Positions 26,981-35,436 of a stretch of 35,972 bases of DNA are shown in pieces; within the stretch, counting starts at the first letter, position 1, and every line of letters begins with the position of its first letter. A model generated the notes under the pieces. The model was not told the origin of the DNA. It saw only the letters and a list, made by a program, of their open reading frames with translations, and did no database searches. Location of the stretch: NCBI GenBank assembly GCA_022640915.1, contig JALCCT010000013.1, positions 1 through 35,972 on the forward strand. The letters run 5' to 3'. Source of the stretch: Bifidobacterium sp. Its GTDB lineage: Bacteria > Actinomycetota > Actinomycetes > Actinomycetales > Bifidobacteriaceae. Position numbers and translations under genes: made by a program.

Positions 26981-27736
26981 TTATTGGGCTGTTGGGCTCG
27001 TATCTGCCTTGCTGCGATCAGCAACGCACGCCGCAGCGGGCGCATCGTCCGGCGTGCTCTGCGCTAGATTCTGCCGTTCCGCAGCATGCTGGGCTATTGA
27101 CTGCGTTTGCTCACCGGATTCAGCAGCTTCACAAGACTCAGCAGCTTCTGCAGGCTCAGAAAGCCCAACGGGCTCAGTTTCCTGAGCTTCCTGAACCTCT
27201 CCGATGCCTGGCTCTTCGGCAGGAACATCGGCAGCAGAAGTGTCTTGCGTATGTTTTAGGCCGCTAGGCTCGTCGGCGTTGTGACTTTTGTCACTGTGGT
27301 CATCGTCGTCGCCGGTTTCGCTGTGAGCGAGATACTGCTCTTTGTCAGCACACAGCGCGCTGAGCAGGCCGTGGATGAACGACAGCGAATCCTCGTCGCT
27401 CAGCATTCTGGCCAAGCTCAGAGCCTCGTCGATGGCTACCTTATCGGGGACTTCGTCGTTGCGCAGGATCTCCCATGCGGCGATGCGCAGGATATTGCGA
27501 TCGACTACCGCCATCCGGCGGATCTTCCAACCGGTGGAATGCTCGTCGAGCGCCCGATCGATGGTGGCGCGGTTATCGGCCACGCCGCGCACGACTTCGA
27601 TGGCGTAATCGGGCAGCGGAGTCTGCGCTCCCGGCTGCGCGATGCGCTCAGCAAGAAGGGACAGGAAATCCTGTCCCTTCTCATCGGCCTCGTACAGCGT
27701 GTTCAGCGCCCGTTTGCGGGCAGTGGAACGTGCCAT
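26981..27736 (-). CDS. nusB: transcription antitermination factor NusB with acidic tail
   Basis: A 251-residue NusB protein. Residues 1 to about 140 form the all-helical NusB fold: ARSTARKRALNTLYEADEKGQD, DYAIEVVRGVADNRATID, VDRNILRIAAWEIL and PDKVAIDEALSLARMLSDEDSLSFIHGLL. NusB with S10 binds boxA RNA for rRNA antitermination. Beyond the domain lie about 105 residues rich in Ala, Glu, Asp, Gln and Ser (PAEAAESCEAAESGEQTQS), predicted disordered, so the protein is nearly twice the usual length. The ATG at 27736 follows a GGCGGGGAA site 20 bp after efp. Efp-nusB-carAB linkage is typical in actinobacteria. Confidence 0.95.
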   Translation of the reverse strand: MARSTARKRALNTLYEADEKGQDFLSLLAERIAQPGAQTPLPDYAIEVVRGVADNRATIDRALDEHSTGWKIRRMAVVDRNILRIAAWEILRNDEVPDKVAIDEALSLARMLSDEDSLSFIHGLLSALCADKEQYLAHSETGDDDDHSDKSHNADEPSGLKHTQDTSAADVPAEEPGIGEVQEAQETEPVGLSEPAEAAESCEAAESGEQTQSIAQHAAERQNLAQSTPDDAPAAACVADRSKADTSPTAQ

Positions 27737-27756
27737 GGGTGTTTCCCCGCCTTGCC

Positions 27757-28320
27757 TTAGTTCTCGCGACCTAGATATGAGCCGTCGCGCGTATCGACCT
27801 TGACTTTCTCGCCTTCGCCTACGAAGAGCGGCACCTGAATCTCGGCGCCGGTTTCCACAGTCGCCGGCTTCGTGCCTGCGTTGGAGCGGTTACCCTGCAC
27901 GCCGGGCTCGGTGTGCGTGATGGTCAGAATGACTGAGGCTGGTAGCTCAACGCTCAATGGCGTGCCGTCGTGGAAGCTCACGATGCAATCTGTGCCTTCG
28001 AGCATGTACTTCGCCTGATCGCCGACGAGCGCGCTCGGAATGACGACCTGATCGTAGGTCGTCATATCCATGAACACGAAGTTCTCACCGTCCTCATAGG
28101 AGTACTGCAGTGAGCGGTTGTCGACCGTTTCAAATTCCATCTTCATGCCGGCATTGAATGTTCTGTCGACGATCTTGCCCGAAAGCACGTTCTTGATGGT
28201 GGTGCGCACAAAAGCCGGCCCCTTGCCAGGCTTGACGTGCTGGAATTTGGTGACGGTCCACAGTTGGCCGTCCAGGTTCAGAACTGAACCGTTCTTAATG
28301 TCATTGGTAGTTTGTGCCAC
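27757..28320 (-). CDS. efp: elongation factor P
   Basis: A 187-residue translation factor with three beta-barrel domains, which relieves ribosome stalling at polyproline. The N-terminal KOW-like domain carries the tip loop [10 protein letters not shown], whose lysine approaches the peptidyl-transferase centre. The modification enzyme, if any, is not in this window. The C-terminal signature [24 protein letters not shown] is characteristic. The start is GTG at 28320, six bases after AGGTGA. It heads the operon efp-nusB-carA-carB-pyrF-gmk; the upstream promoter is not clear. Confidence 0.97.
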   Translation of the reverse strand: MAQTTNDIKNGSVLNLDGQLWTVTKFQHVKPGKGPAFVRTTIKNVLSGKIVDRTFNAGMKMEFETVDNRSLQYSYEDGENFVFMDMTTYDQVVIPSALVGDQAKYMLEGTDCIVSFHDGTPLSVELPASVILTITHTEPGVQGNRSNAGTKPATVETGAEIQVPLFVGEGEKVKVDTRDGSYLGREN

Positions 28321-28678
28321 GTAAAGTCACCTATTTTCAATCTAGGGCAGGGTCAAAATTTGCCTTCGCTATTATGCCACAGCGTCTATACAGCGGCGCC
28401 CATACAGGTGTTCGCTACTTTGTTGCGGGGCACATCACAGAATTCTGTTCTCTTAAACGATATGACTTTCGAACATGGCGGTCACTGTGCCGACGGCACA
28501 TCATCAACGATGAACTGTCGTCTGATAACGCCATCCATAACATGTACGTGCGCCAAATGAGCTCTTTTACTGCATTATTTCAGCGTATTCAACACAATTG
28601 TGTCAGCGGATCGCTCACTTAAGAATTTTGGCGGCACGGACTGAGTTCGTTGCCGCAATAAGTTCTCAACTTGCCCGA
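28321..28678. other. intergenic region between efp and the DUF5701-like gene
   Basis: A 358-bp gap, visibly less GC-rich than its neighbours. Next to efp, TTGACC (28351-28356, minus strand) lies 17 bases from TAGGTG (28328-28333), but the latter is also the efp ribosome binding site, so a promoter here is doubtful. A CATAAT near 28372 is another -10 candidate. Its far half holds the tuf-end duplication at 28581-28645 and the palindrome ACACAATTGTGT (28592-28603). Open frames here have no recognisable product. Confidence 0.5.
28581..28645 (-). pseudogene. detached copy of the tuf 3' end
   Basis: This segment aligns without gaps to 31021-31085, the end of tuf and its 3' flank, at 50 of 65 positions by hand count. 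Read on the minus strand it encodes RAAKILK then TGA, against RVTKILK then TGA in tuf. AAA/AAG, ATT/ATC and CTT/CTC differences are synonymous, and the similarity continues 34 bases past the stop. No other part of tuf precedes it. It forms a direct repeat with tuf that brackets the DUF5701-like and MFS genes. Confidence 0.7.
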
Positions 28679-29341
28679 CTAGAACTGGCGGCGATCTGCG
28701 TGGGCAATGCCTAACCAAGTATGGCGGTTCTTCCACCAACACCAGCCAAGTTTCGGAGCGTCCTTGTGTTCTTCTGTGTCACGCCCGGTTCCATTACTGA
28801 TCCAGAGCGCGGGAGTTCGCGCATCGAAACCGCCGTTTGCTTTCTTTTTACGGGACGCGATGGTCATATAGCAATGGTTCCGCTCCAACATTCCGAGTGC
28901 TTGGATTGCTAGCATCAGGCCTTCAACCATCGATAGAGCAACTCGATTCGATACAGTAATTTCAGCCAGTGCCTCAGACGGGGAAGCACTCTCAAATTCG
29001 TCTCCGCGCTGCGGATCAACGAGTAGATACCAATCGTTCTCAGGCATCCGCACAGCACGCTGATCCAAGCCTTCAAATACCTCGTAATCAGCAGCGTCGG
29101 TAAAGTCCACAACAACAAAGCCATGCTTCCCCCTGTACTGAATCAACTGTGTCAGCACGGAGTAGTTCGACGGTTCCCCTGAGGGAACAATCAAGGCCTC
29201 GGTTGAATAGCGATCTAGCTGATTGGCGAAATCACGCAGGGATTTCTCGGTACAACCGAACTGTGCCGGAATTCCAAGTTCCGCGAGACGCTCGACCTGT
29301 GCAGCAATGCTAGGAATCTGTTTCTCGTCATTCATGCTCAT
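28679..29341 (-). CDS. DUF5701-like conserved hypothetical protein
   Basis: A soluble 220-residue protein of unknown function. The stretches NDWYLLVDPQRGDEF, SPSEALAEI, LERNHCYMTIASRKKKANGG, RTPALWISNG and the C-terminal PKLGWCWWKNRHTWLGIAHAD resemble the actinobacterial DUF5701 family as I remember it; the family name needs a profile search. There is no signal peptide or membrane segment. The ATG at 29341 has GGGAGAAGG just upstream, and a perfect TATAAT lies at 29379-29384. It is divergent from the MFS gene, and both lie between the two tuf-end repeats. Confidence 0.75.
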   Translation of the reverse strand: MSMNDEKQIPSIAAQVERLAELGIPAQFGCTEKSLRDFANQLDRYSTEALIVPSGEPSNYSVLTQLIQYRGKHGFVVVDFTDAADYEVFEGLDQRAVRMPENDWYLLVDPQRGDEFESASPSEALAEITVSNRVALSMVEGLMLAIQALGMLERNHCYMTIASRKKKANGGFDARTPALWISNGTGRDTEEHKDAPKLGWCWWKNRHTWLGIAHADRRQF

Positions 29342-29378
29342 GCCTTCTCCCGTCTAACCTGTTTCTACGAACGAATAA

Positions 29379-29384
29379 ATTATA
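29379..29384 (-). promoter_or_regulatory. -10 element of the DUF5701-like gene
   Basis: A perfect TATAAT on the minus strand, giving a leader of about 30 bases before the ATG at 29341. No good -35 is seen at 16-18 bases, so an activator may be required. Confidence 0.5.
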
Positions 29385-29429
29385 TTCGACGGTTCAATGG
29401 CATCGACTCCGTGGTGTGCGGCCACTCAG

Positions 29430-29435
29430 TATGAT
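29430..29435 (+). promoter_or_regulatory. -10 candidate for the MFS leader transcript
   Basis: TATGAT on the plus strand. Transcription would begin near 29442, leaving a leader of about 215 bases before the MFS ATG at 29658. The -35 is weak. Confidence 0.35.
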
Positions 29436-29446
29436 AGCCTGTACTC

Positions 29447-29542
29447 GTGTTCACAGGGAATCAGGTTCAGGAAGTATCAACCACGCGTGTGGTTCGCCTG
29501 ACCGTTCCCACTCTTTTTCTAGGCAACATTCAGCGTTTCTAG
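29447..29542 (+). CDS. possible 31-codon leader ORF before the MFS gene
   Basis: From GTG at 29447 an uninterrupted frame reads MFTGNQVQEVSTT, then RVVRLTVPTLFLGNIQRF, and stops at TAG 29540-29542. The start lies only about five bases after the predicted start of transcription, so it would be translated as a nearly leaderless message. Its codons 12-16 form the inner stem of the hairpin at 29456-29509. It may be chance, because there is no ribosome binding site. Confidence 0.3.
   Translation: MFTGNQVQEVSTTRVVRLTVPTLFLGNIQRF
29456..29518 (+). terminator. attenuator-like hairpin with T-tract in the MFS leader
   Basis: Nested pairings: GGGAA (29456-29460) with TTCCC (29505-29509), CAGG (29462-29465) with CCTG (29497-29500), and AACCAC (29479-29484) with GTGGTT (29489-29494). 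TTTTT follows at 29514-29518. This is the layout of an imperfect intrinsic terminator, placed about 140 bases upstream of the MFS start. A short TACCC/GGGT hairpin follows near 29552-29566. Confidence 0.45.
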
Positions 29543-29657
29543 GGAGCGGTGTACCCATTTTAGGGTGATAAGCAATGGTGCAAGGTATGTTATGCAGCAC
29601 CATATACTGCTCCCTTTCGATTCAATATCCAATATTTGCAATCGTCAGGGAAACACT

Positions 29658-30914
29658 ATGCAATTCTTGCAACGGGCTACCGCACCCGACCGCAATCTGC
29701 GACTGTATTGCCTTTATCTGGCCTCGACCGGATTCGTGCTCGATCGGGCCGTGTTTCTGGTCTATATGGGCCAGCACGGTTTGAACGTACAGCAGGCAGC
29801 TTTGTGCGAAGCCATATTTCAGCTGGGAACAGTGCTGTTCGAGATTCCTACGGGATGGGTGTCTGATCGTTTCGGGCGCAAAGCATCAATGTTCACCGGT
29901 ACAGCGTTACTCGCCGCGTATAACATTGGCATGCTGCTGGCGCACGGCTTCATCGGTTATATATTCATGATGCTGCTATGCGCCTTCGCCTATACCTTCC
30001 TGTCCGGATCCGACACTTCTCTGCTATATGAGCTGGTCGAAACCGAACATAGCAGCAAACGCTATCTGTCATATAGCTCCAAAGCGATGGCCGGGCAGCA
30101 AATCATGATGGGCATCTCAGCGTTTTTGGGAGGACTCTTGGCAGCGCACTCGTGGACACTGCTGTACTTGCTAATGGGCGGCGTCTACGTCGTTGAGCTG
30201 GCCATGCTTGCTGCCGTGCATGAGCCGAAACATAATTCGCAAGACGCTTCCCAAACCATAGGTATTACTTCCCGTCCCGGCACAGATAATGTCGCAGCAG
30301 GCCGCGCGCACTGGCGAATACACAGCACTCACTGGACGACATATGCACCGGTCTGGGCATTCGTCGGCTTCCTTGCCGCGAGCGTCACCCTTGACACGAC
30401 TGCGATGAGCTATCAAAATTCCTCGCAGATCATCTTCGCCGCAGCTGGCATCTCGTTGCCTGCGATAGGGCTGTTCGCCGCATCATCCAGGCTAGCCAAT
30501 GCTGCGGCCTATCTGCTGACCAATCAGCTCGCAAAACGATTCAAACGGACAACGGTATGTATCTGGTTATGCGCGGCGCAGGCGATATCATTCGTCATAC
30601 TGCCAATAGTTGCACCGAAACCGGCCATGCTGCTCCTTGCGAGTCTGCTTGCGCTATTCATTCCCGAGATGGTGTTCATCCTTGCGGAAAGCATTATTCA
30701 GGATTATCTGGTCAGCGCCACGAGAGCCCAAGTGCTGTCCGTTGTCTCTATGATGCGTTCTCTTGCAGGCGCGGCCATATATGCACTAATCGGTACTTTG
30801 CTCAAACTGTGGAATGCGCAAGTCACGCTGATTATGCTCGCGAGCCTTACCGCCGGACTTGTGGTAATGACCATCAGTTGGTACTGCTGGATCCTACGCA
30901 TAAGAGGCGAGTAA
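29658..30914 (+). CDS. major facilitator superfamily transporter
   Basis: A 418-residue integral membrane protein with about twelve hydrophobic helices. The loop between helices 2 and 3 reads FEIPTGWVSDRFGRKASMF, the MFS signature GxxxDRxGRK. A central hydrophilic loop (about 205-235, HEPKHNSQDASQTIGITSRPG) separates the halves. The layout suggests a drug or metabolite exporter driven by proton exchange, but the substrate is unknown. The ATG at 29658 has AGGGA seven bases upstream; an in-frame ATG-like start at 29565 lacks support. The leader holds a possible peptide and a terminator-like hairpin. It converges with tuf across a 46-bp palindrome. Confidence 0.88.
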   Translation: MQFLQRATAPDRNLRLYCLYLASTGFVLDRAVFLVYMGQHGLNVQQAALCEAIFQLGTVLFEIPTGWVSDRFGRKASMFTGTALLAAYNIGMLLAHGFIGYIFMMLLCAFAYTFLSGSDTSLLYELVETEHSSKRYLSYSSKAMAGQQIMMGISAFLGGLLAAHSWTLLYLLMGGVYVVELAMLAAVHEPKHNSQDASQTIGITSRPGTDNVAAGRAHWRIHSTHWTTYAPVWAFVGFLAASVTLDTTAMSYQNSSQIIFAAAGISLPAIGLFAASSRLANAAAYLLTNQLAKRFKRTTVCIWLCAAQAISFVILPIVAPKPAMLLLASLLALFIPEMVFILAESIIQDYLVSATRAQVLSVVSMMRSLAGAAIYALIGTLLKLWNAQVTLIMLASLTAGLVVMTISWYCWILRIRGE

Positions 30915-30953
30915 ACCAGCAATACCGGTACATGCGTGATGCATCTGGACAGT

Positions 30954-30999
30954 AATGCGAGAATCCCCAAGAGCTTAAGCTCTTGGGGATTCTCGCATT
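30954..30999. terminator. perfect 46-bp palindrome between MFS gene and tuf
   Basis: Every base pairs around the centre GAGCTTAAGCTC, with 23-bp arms. It lies 40 bp after the MFS stop and 56 bp after the tuf stop, between convergent genes. It would fold identically in both transcripts, so a bidirectional terminator is likely, although T-tracts are absent. Confidence 0.75.
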
Positions 31000-31054
31000 C
31001 GCTATCTATATAGGCAGCATCAGCGCAATCAGCGTAGTTGCGTCAGCAGATCGC

Positions 31055-32254
31055 TCACTTGAGGATCTTGGTGACACGGCCCGAGCCAACGGTGCGGCCG
31101 CCTTCGCGCACTGCGAAGGTCAGGCCTTCCTCCATGGCGATGGGCTGGATGAGCTCAACGGTGAAGGTGGCATGGTCACCAGGCTGAACCATCTCGACGC
31201 CTTCCGGCAGGGTGATGACGCCAGTGACGTCGGTCGTGCGGAAGTAGAACTGCGGACGATAGTTGGAGAAGAACGGCGAATGACGGCCGCCCTCATCCTT
31301 GGTCAGCACGTAGACTTCGCCCTCGAAATTGGTGTGCGGAGTTACGGACTTCGGTGCAGCCACGACCTGGCCACGCTCGACGTCGGTGCGGTTGATGCCA
31401 CGCAGCAGCAGACCGGTGTTGTCGCCAGCCTCGGCCTCATCCATCTGCTTGTGGAAGGTTTCGATGGAGGTGACAGTGGTGGTCCGCGTCGGGCGGATAC
31501 CCACGATCTCGACGTTGGTGTTGATCGGGAGCTTGCCGCGCTCGACACGGCCGGTCACCACGGTGCCACGGCCGGAGATGGTGAAGACATCTTCGATCGG
31601 CATCAGGAAGGGCTTGTCAAGGTCATGAACCGGGGTCGGGATGTAGTCATCGACGGCATCCATGAGATCCTTGATGGTCTGAACCCACTTCTCATGGTCA
31701 GGCGCATCGTCATGCAGCGCGCCGTAGGCCGAAGTCCTGATGACCGGGCAGTCGCGGTCGAAGCCGTTCTCCTCGAGCAGATCGCGAACCTCTTCTTCGA
31801 CGAGCTCGATGAGCTCTTCGTCGTCGACCATATCGCACTTATTCAGAGCGACAAGGATCTTCGGAACACCAACCTGGCGGGCGAGCAGAACGTGCTCGCG
31901 GGTCTGGGCCATCGGGCCGTCGGTGGCGGCGACCACGAGGATCGCACCATCCATCTGAGCGGCGCCGGTGATCATGTTCTTCACGAAGTCGGCGTGGCCA
32001 GGGCAGTCGACGTGCGCATAGTGGCGCTTCGCGGTCTGGTACTCGATATGCGCAATATTAATGGTGATACCACGCTGCTGCTCTTCGGGAGCGGCGTCAA
32101 TCTTGTCGAAGTCATACTCGGTGTTGATGTCCGGGTACTCCTCATACAGCACCTTGGAGATGGCCGCGGTCAGGGTCGTCTTACCGTGATCCACGTGGCC
32201 GATGGTGCCGATGTTGACATGCGGCTTGGTGCGCTCGAACTTTTGCTTTGCCAT
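31055..32254 (-). CDS. tuf: elongation factor Tu
   Basis: A 399-residue GTPase that delivers aminoacyl-tRNA to the ribosome. G1 is [10 protein letters not shown], the switch I block is [15 protein letters not shown]3 is [12 protein letters not shown] and G4 is NKCD. Domains 2 and 3 follow to the conserved ending [15 protein letters not shown]. The ATG at 32254 has AGGAGG upstream. It is the last gene of rpsL-rpsG-fusA-tuf, 171 bp after fusA. That gap holds an ACTGGGTT/AACCCAGT long-loop hairpin (32323-32330, 32359-32366). Its final codons and 3' flank are duplicated at 28581-28645. Confidence 0.99.
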   Translation of the reverse strand: MAKQKFERTKPHVNIGTIGHVDHGKTTLTAAISKVLYEEYPDINTEYDFDKIDAAPEEQQRGITINIAHIEYQTAKRHYAHVDCPGHADFVKNMITGAAQMDGAILVVAATDGPMAQTREHVLLARQVGVPKILVALNKCDMVDDEELIELVEEEVRDLLEENGFDRDCPVIRTSAYGALHDDAPDHEKWVQTIKDLMDAVDDYIPTPVHDLDKPFLMPIEDVFTISGRGTVVTGRVERGKLPINTNVEIVGIRPTRTTTVTSIETFHKQMDEAEAGDNTGLLLRGINRTDVERGQVVAAPKSVTPHTNFEGEVYVLTKDEGGRHSPFFSNYRPQFYFRTTDVTGVITLPEGVEMVQPGDHATFTVELIQPIAMEEGLTFAVREGGRTVGSGRVTKILK

Positions 32255-32425
32255 TATGTTTTGTCCTCCTGGACGTTTCGTAGTTTGCCTGTGCCCTGAG
32301 CACCAGGCACCCGCTACAGTTTACTGGGTTTCTGGGTCGTTTGCCACATCGGTGCCCGAACCCAGTCAGCGCTACAGAATCTTAGCGCCGGCTGGGGACA
32401 GATGCACCGCCTGTAGCCTCGCGTG

Positions 32426-34555
32426 TCACTCGCCGCGCTGGGCCTTGATGATCTCTTCGGAGACCGCCTTAGGAACCTCCGCATACGAATCCATCTGCAT
32501 GGTGAACATCGCGCGTCCCTGCGTCTTGGAACGCAGGTCGCCGATGTAGCCAAACATCTCGCTCAGCGGCACCTTCGCATCGATAACCTTGACGCCAGTG
32601 GCATCGGTCATCGACTGAATGGAACCACGGCGGGAATTCAGGTCGCCCATGACATCGCCCATGTACTCTTCGGGAGTACGCACCTCGACGGCCATGATCG
32701 GCTCGAGGATAACAGGCTTGGCCTTGGGGGCCGCGGTCTTGAACGCCATGGAGCCGGCAATCTTGAACGCGAGCTCCGAGGAGTCGACGTCGTGGATCTG
32801 GCCGTCGGTGACAGTCGCCTTGACACCTACCACCGGGAAGCCGGCGAGGATGCCGGATTGCATGGCCTCCTTCACGCCCGCATCAATCGAAGGAATGAAT
32901 TCCTTGGTGATGTGACCGCCGGTGACCTTGTTCTCGAACTCGTAGGTTTCACCGGACTCGGTGTCCAAAGGCTCGAAGTTCATCAGCACCTTAGCAAACT
33001 GGCCAGAGCCGCCGGTCTGCTTCTTGTGGGTGTATTCCTGATTCATGACGGCCTTGCGGATTGTCTCGCGGTATGCAACCTGAGGCTTGCCAACGTTGCA
33101 GTCAACCTTGAATTCGCGGCGCATGCGGTCGACGATGATGTCGAGCTGCAACTCACCCATGCCGGAGATAAGAGTCTGGCTCGACTCCTCGTCGGTCTTG
33201 ACTTGGAAGGTCGGGTCTTCGTCGGCGAGCTTGGCCAGCGCCAGGCCCATCTTCTCCTGATCGGCCTTGGTCTTGGGCTCGACGGCAACCTCGATCACCG
33301 GATCGGGGAAGGTCATCGACTCAAGCGAGATCGGGTTCTTCTCATCGCACAGCGTGTCGCCGGTGGTGACATTCTTGAGCCCGACGAAAGTGTAGATGTT
33401 GCCCGCCTCGGCCGCATCGACCGGGTTTTCCTTGTCGGCATGCATCTGGAAGATTTTGCCGACGCGCTCCTTCTTGCCCTTGGTGGAGTCGTAGATGGAG
33501 TCACCCGGGACGACCTTACCGGAGTATACGCGCACGAACACGAGCTTGCCGTAGAACGGATGCGTCGAGATCTTGAAGACCAGCGCCGAGAAAGGATCCT
33601 CGATAACCGGCTTGCGGTCGATCTCGATGGATTCGTCGCTCGGGTCGAAGCCGACGATCGAGGGCACGTCTTCTGGGCTGGGCAGGTAGTCGACAACAGC
33701 ATCCAGCATCGGCTGCACGCCCTTGTCCTTGAACGCAGATCCGCACAGCACCGGATACGCCTCGCGAGAGACGGTGAGCTTACGAATGCCGGAACGGATT
33801 TCGGCCTCGGTCAACTCGCCTTCCTCGAGGTATTTCTCAAGCAGATCCTCGTCGGATTCCGCGACTGCATCAAGCAGCTTGGAACGGTACTGCTCAGCTT
33901 TGTCCTGCAGATCGGCGGGGATGTCGGTGGTGTCGTAGTGCGCGCCCAGATCGCCGGAGACATCGTTCCAGACGTAAGCCTTCATGCGGATCAGGTCGAC
34001 GACGCCCATGAAGTCGTTCTCAGCGCCTATCGGCAGCTGAACAACCAGCGGGGTGGCGCCGAGCTTGGTCTTGATGGTGTCTACCGAGTAGTAGAAATCG
34101 GCGCCGAGCTTGTCCATCTTGTTGATGAAGCAGATGCGCGGAACACCATATTTATCGGCTTGACGCCATACAGTCTCGGACTGCGGCTCCACGCCTTCCT
34201 TGGCATCGAAGACTGCAACGGCGCCATCGAGTACGCGCAGCGAACGCTCCACCTCGGCAGTGAAGTCGACGTGGCCCGGGGTGTCGATGATGTTGATCTG
34301 GAACTTCTGACCGGTATCATGCGACTGACGATTCCAGAAACAGGTGGTTGCGGCGGACTGAATGGTGATGCCGCGCTCCTGCTCCTGCGCCATGAAATCC
34401 ATAGTCGAGGCGCCATCGTGGGTCTCGCCGATCTTGTAGTTCTTGCCCGTGTAGAACAGGATACGTTCAGTCGTCGTGGTCTTGCCGGCATCGATATGAG
34501 CCATAATGCCGATGTTGCGAACCTCGTTGAGGTCGCTAAGCACATCTAGTGCCAT
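32426..34555 (-). CDS. fusA: elongation factor G
   Basis: A 709-residue translocation GTPase. G1 is [15 protein letters not shown], the switch I block is [16 protein letters not shown]3 is [16 protein letters not shown] and G4 is [10 protein letters not shown]. The remaining domains run to the conserved C-terminal block [18 protein letters not shown]. Length matches the family. The ATG at 34555 follows AAGGAAA. It lies 33 bp after rpsG and before tuf, the usual str operon order. Fusidic acid acts on this protein; no resistance change was assessed. Confidence 0.99.
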   Translation of the reverse strand: MALDVLSDLNEVRNIGIMAHIDAGKTTTTERILFYTGKNYKIGETHDGASTMDFMAQEQERGITIQSAATTCFWNRQSHDTGQKFQINIIDTPGHVDFTAEVERSLRVLDGAVAVFDAKEGVEPQSETVWRQADKYGVPRICFINKMDKLGADFYYSVDTIKTKLGATPLVVQLPIGAENDFMGVVDLIRMKAYVWNDVSGDLGAHYDTTDIPADLQDKAEQYRSKLLDAVAESDEDLLEKYLEEGELTEAEIRSGIRKLTVSREAYPVLCGSAFKDKGVQPMLDAVVDYLPSPEDVPSIVGFDPSDESIEIDRKPVIEDPFSALVFKISTHPFYGKLVFVRVYSGKVVPGDSIYDSTKGKKERVGKIFQMHADKENPVDAAEAGNIYTFVGLKNVTTGDTLCDEKNPISLESMTFPDPVIEVAVEPKTKADQEKMGLALAKLADEDPTFQVKTDEESSQTLISGMGELQLDIIVDRMRREFKVDCNVGKPQVAYRETIRKAVMNQEYTHKKQTGGSGQFAKVLMNFEPLDTESGETYEFENKVTGGHITKEFIPSIDAGVKEAMQSGILAGFPVVGVKATVTDGQIHDVDSSELAFKIAGSMAFKTAAPKAKPVILEPIMAVEVRTPEEYMGDVMGDLNSRRGSIQSMTDATGVKVIDAKVPLSEMFGYIGDLRSKTQGRAMFTMQMDSYAEVPKAVSEEIIKAQRGE

Positions 34556-34588
34556 GAGATATTTCCTTACGCTTTACTCTTGGCCGGA

Positions 34589-35059
34589 TTACCAGCGGTA
34601 ATGGGCGAATGCCTTGTTGGCTTCCGCCATCTTATGAGTGTCCTCGCGGCGCTTCACCGAAGCACCCAGGCCGTTGGAGGCGTCGAGGATCTCGTTGGCG
34701 AGACGCTCAGACATGGTCTTCTCACGGCGCTTGCGCGAGAACTCTGTCAGCCAACGAAGCGACAGCGCATTCGCACGCACGGGTTTGACCTCGACGGGAA
34801 CCTGGTAGGTCGCACCGCCGACTCGGCGAGAACGCACCTCGAGGCTCGGGCGGATGTTGTCCAGTGCGCGCTTCAAGACAGCAACTGGCTCTTGGTCGGT
34901 CTTGTCCTTGACCGCATCGAGCGCGGAGTAGACAATGTCCTCGGCGATTGCCTTCTTACCGTCGAGCAGAATCTTGTTGATGAGCTGGGCCACCACAGTC
35001 GAACCGTAGATCGGGTCGGGCAGCAGCTGATGCTTCTTAGCGGGTCCTTTGCGTGACAT
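34589..35059 (-). CDS. rpsG: 30S ribosomal protein S7
   Basis: A 156-residue primary 16S rRNA-binding protein that organises the head of the small subunit. The start [20 protein letters not shown], the central [13 protein letters not shown] and the C-terminal [35 protein letters not shown] are the S7 pattern. The ATG at 35059 is five bases after the rpsL stop, so coupling is likely. In some bacteria S7 represses its own operon, but no S7-binding leader was identified here. Confidence 0.99.
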   Translation of the reverse strand: MSRKGPAKKHQLLPDPIYGSTVVAQLINKILLDGKKAIAEDIVYSALDAVKDKTDQEPVAVLKRALDNIRPSLEVRSRRVGGATYQVPVEVKPVRANALSLRWLTEFSRKRREKTMSERLANEILDASNGLGASVKRREDTHKMAEANKAFAHYRW

Positions 35060-35064
35060 ATCTC

Positions 35065-35436
35065 TTACTTCGCCTTCTTTGCACCGTACAGGGAACGTCC
35101 CTGCTTGCGATCCTTGACACCCTGCGTATCAAGGGCGCCGCGCACAATGTGGTAACGCACACCGGGCAGATCCTTGACACGGCCTCCACGCACAAGCACA
35201 ATGGAGTGCTCCTGCAGGTTGTGGCCCTCGCCCGGGATATAGGCGGTGACTTCGATGCCGGTGCTCAAACGCACACGGGCGACCTTACGCAGAGCCGAGT
35301 TCGGCTTCTTCGGGGTGGTCGTATAGACACGGGTGCACACGCCGCGGCGCAGCGGGCTCCCCTTCATTGCCAAAGTCTTCGACTTCTTCGGCTTTGCCTG
35401 GCGTCCTTTGCGGACGAGCTGTTCAATGGTAGGCAA
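35065..35436 (-). CDS. rpsL: 30S ribosomal protein S12
   Basis: A 123-residue decoding-centre protein. The streptomycin-relevant lysines Lys43 ([12 protein letters not shown]) and Lys88 ([12 protein letters not shown]) are the drug-sensitive residues, and Asp89, the usual methylthiolated position, is present. The start is TTG at 35436, seven bases after GGAGAG; as I recall, mycobacterial rpsL also begins with TTG, so this is not odd. It heads the str operon. A -10-like TATATC lies just upstream (35458-35463, minus strand) without a clear -35. Confidence 0.98.
   Translation of the reverse strand: MPTIEQLVRKGRQAKPKKSKTLAMKGSPLRRGVCTRVYTTTPKKPNSALRKVARVRLSTGIEVTAYIPGEGHNLQEHSIVLVRGGRVKDLPGVRYHIVRGALDTQGVKDRKQGRSLYGAKKAK

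Noticed and set aside
28328..28356. Leaderless efp transcript from TTGACC-N17-TAGGTG
   Set aside because: The proposed -10 coincides with an AGGTGA ribosome binding site at good spacing, which is the simpler reading.
35434..35436. TTG start of rpsL as an anomaly
   Set aside because: TTG at this position with MPTIxQLVRKGR is also what I recall for mycobacterial rpsL, and the ribosome binding site fits.
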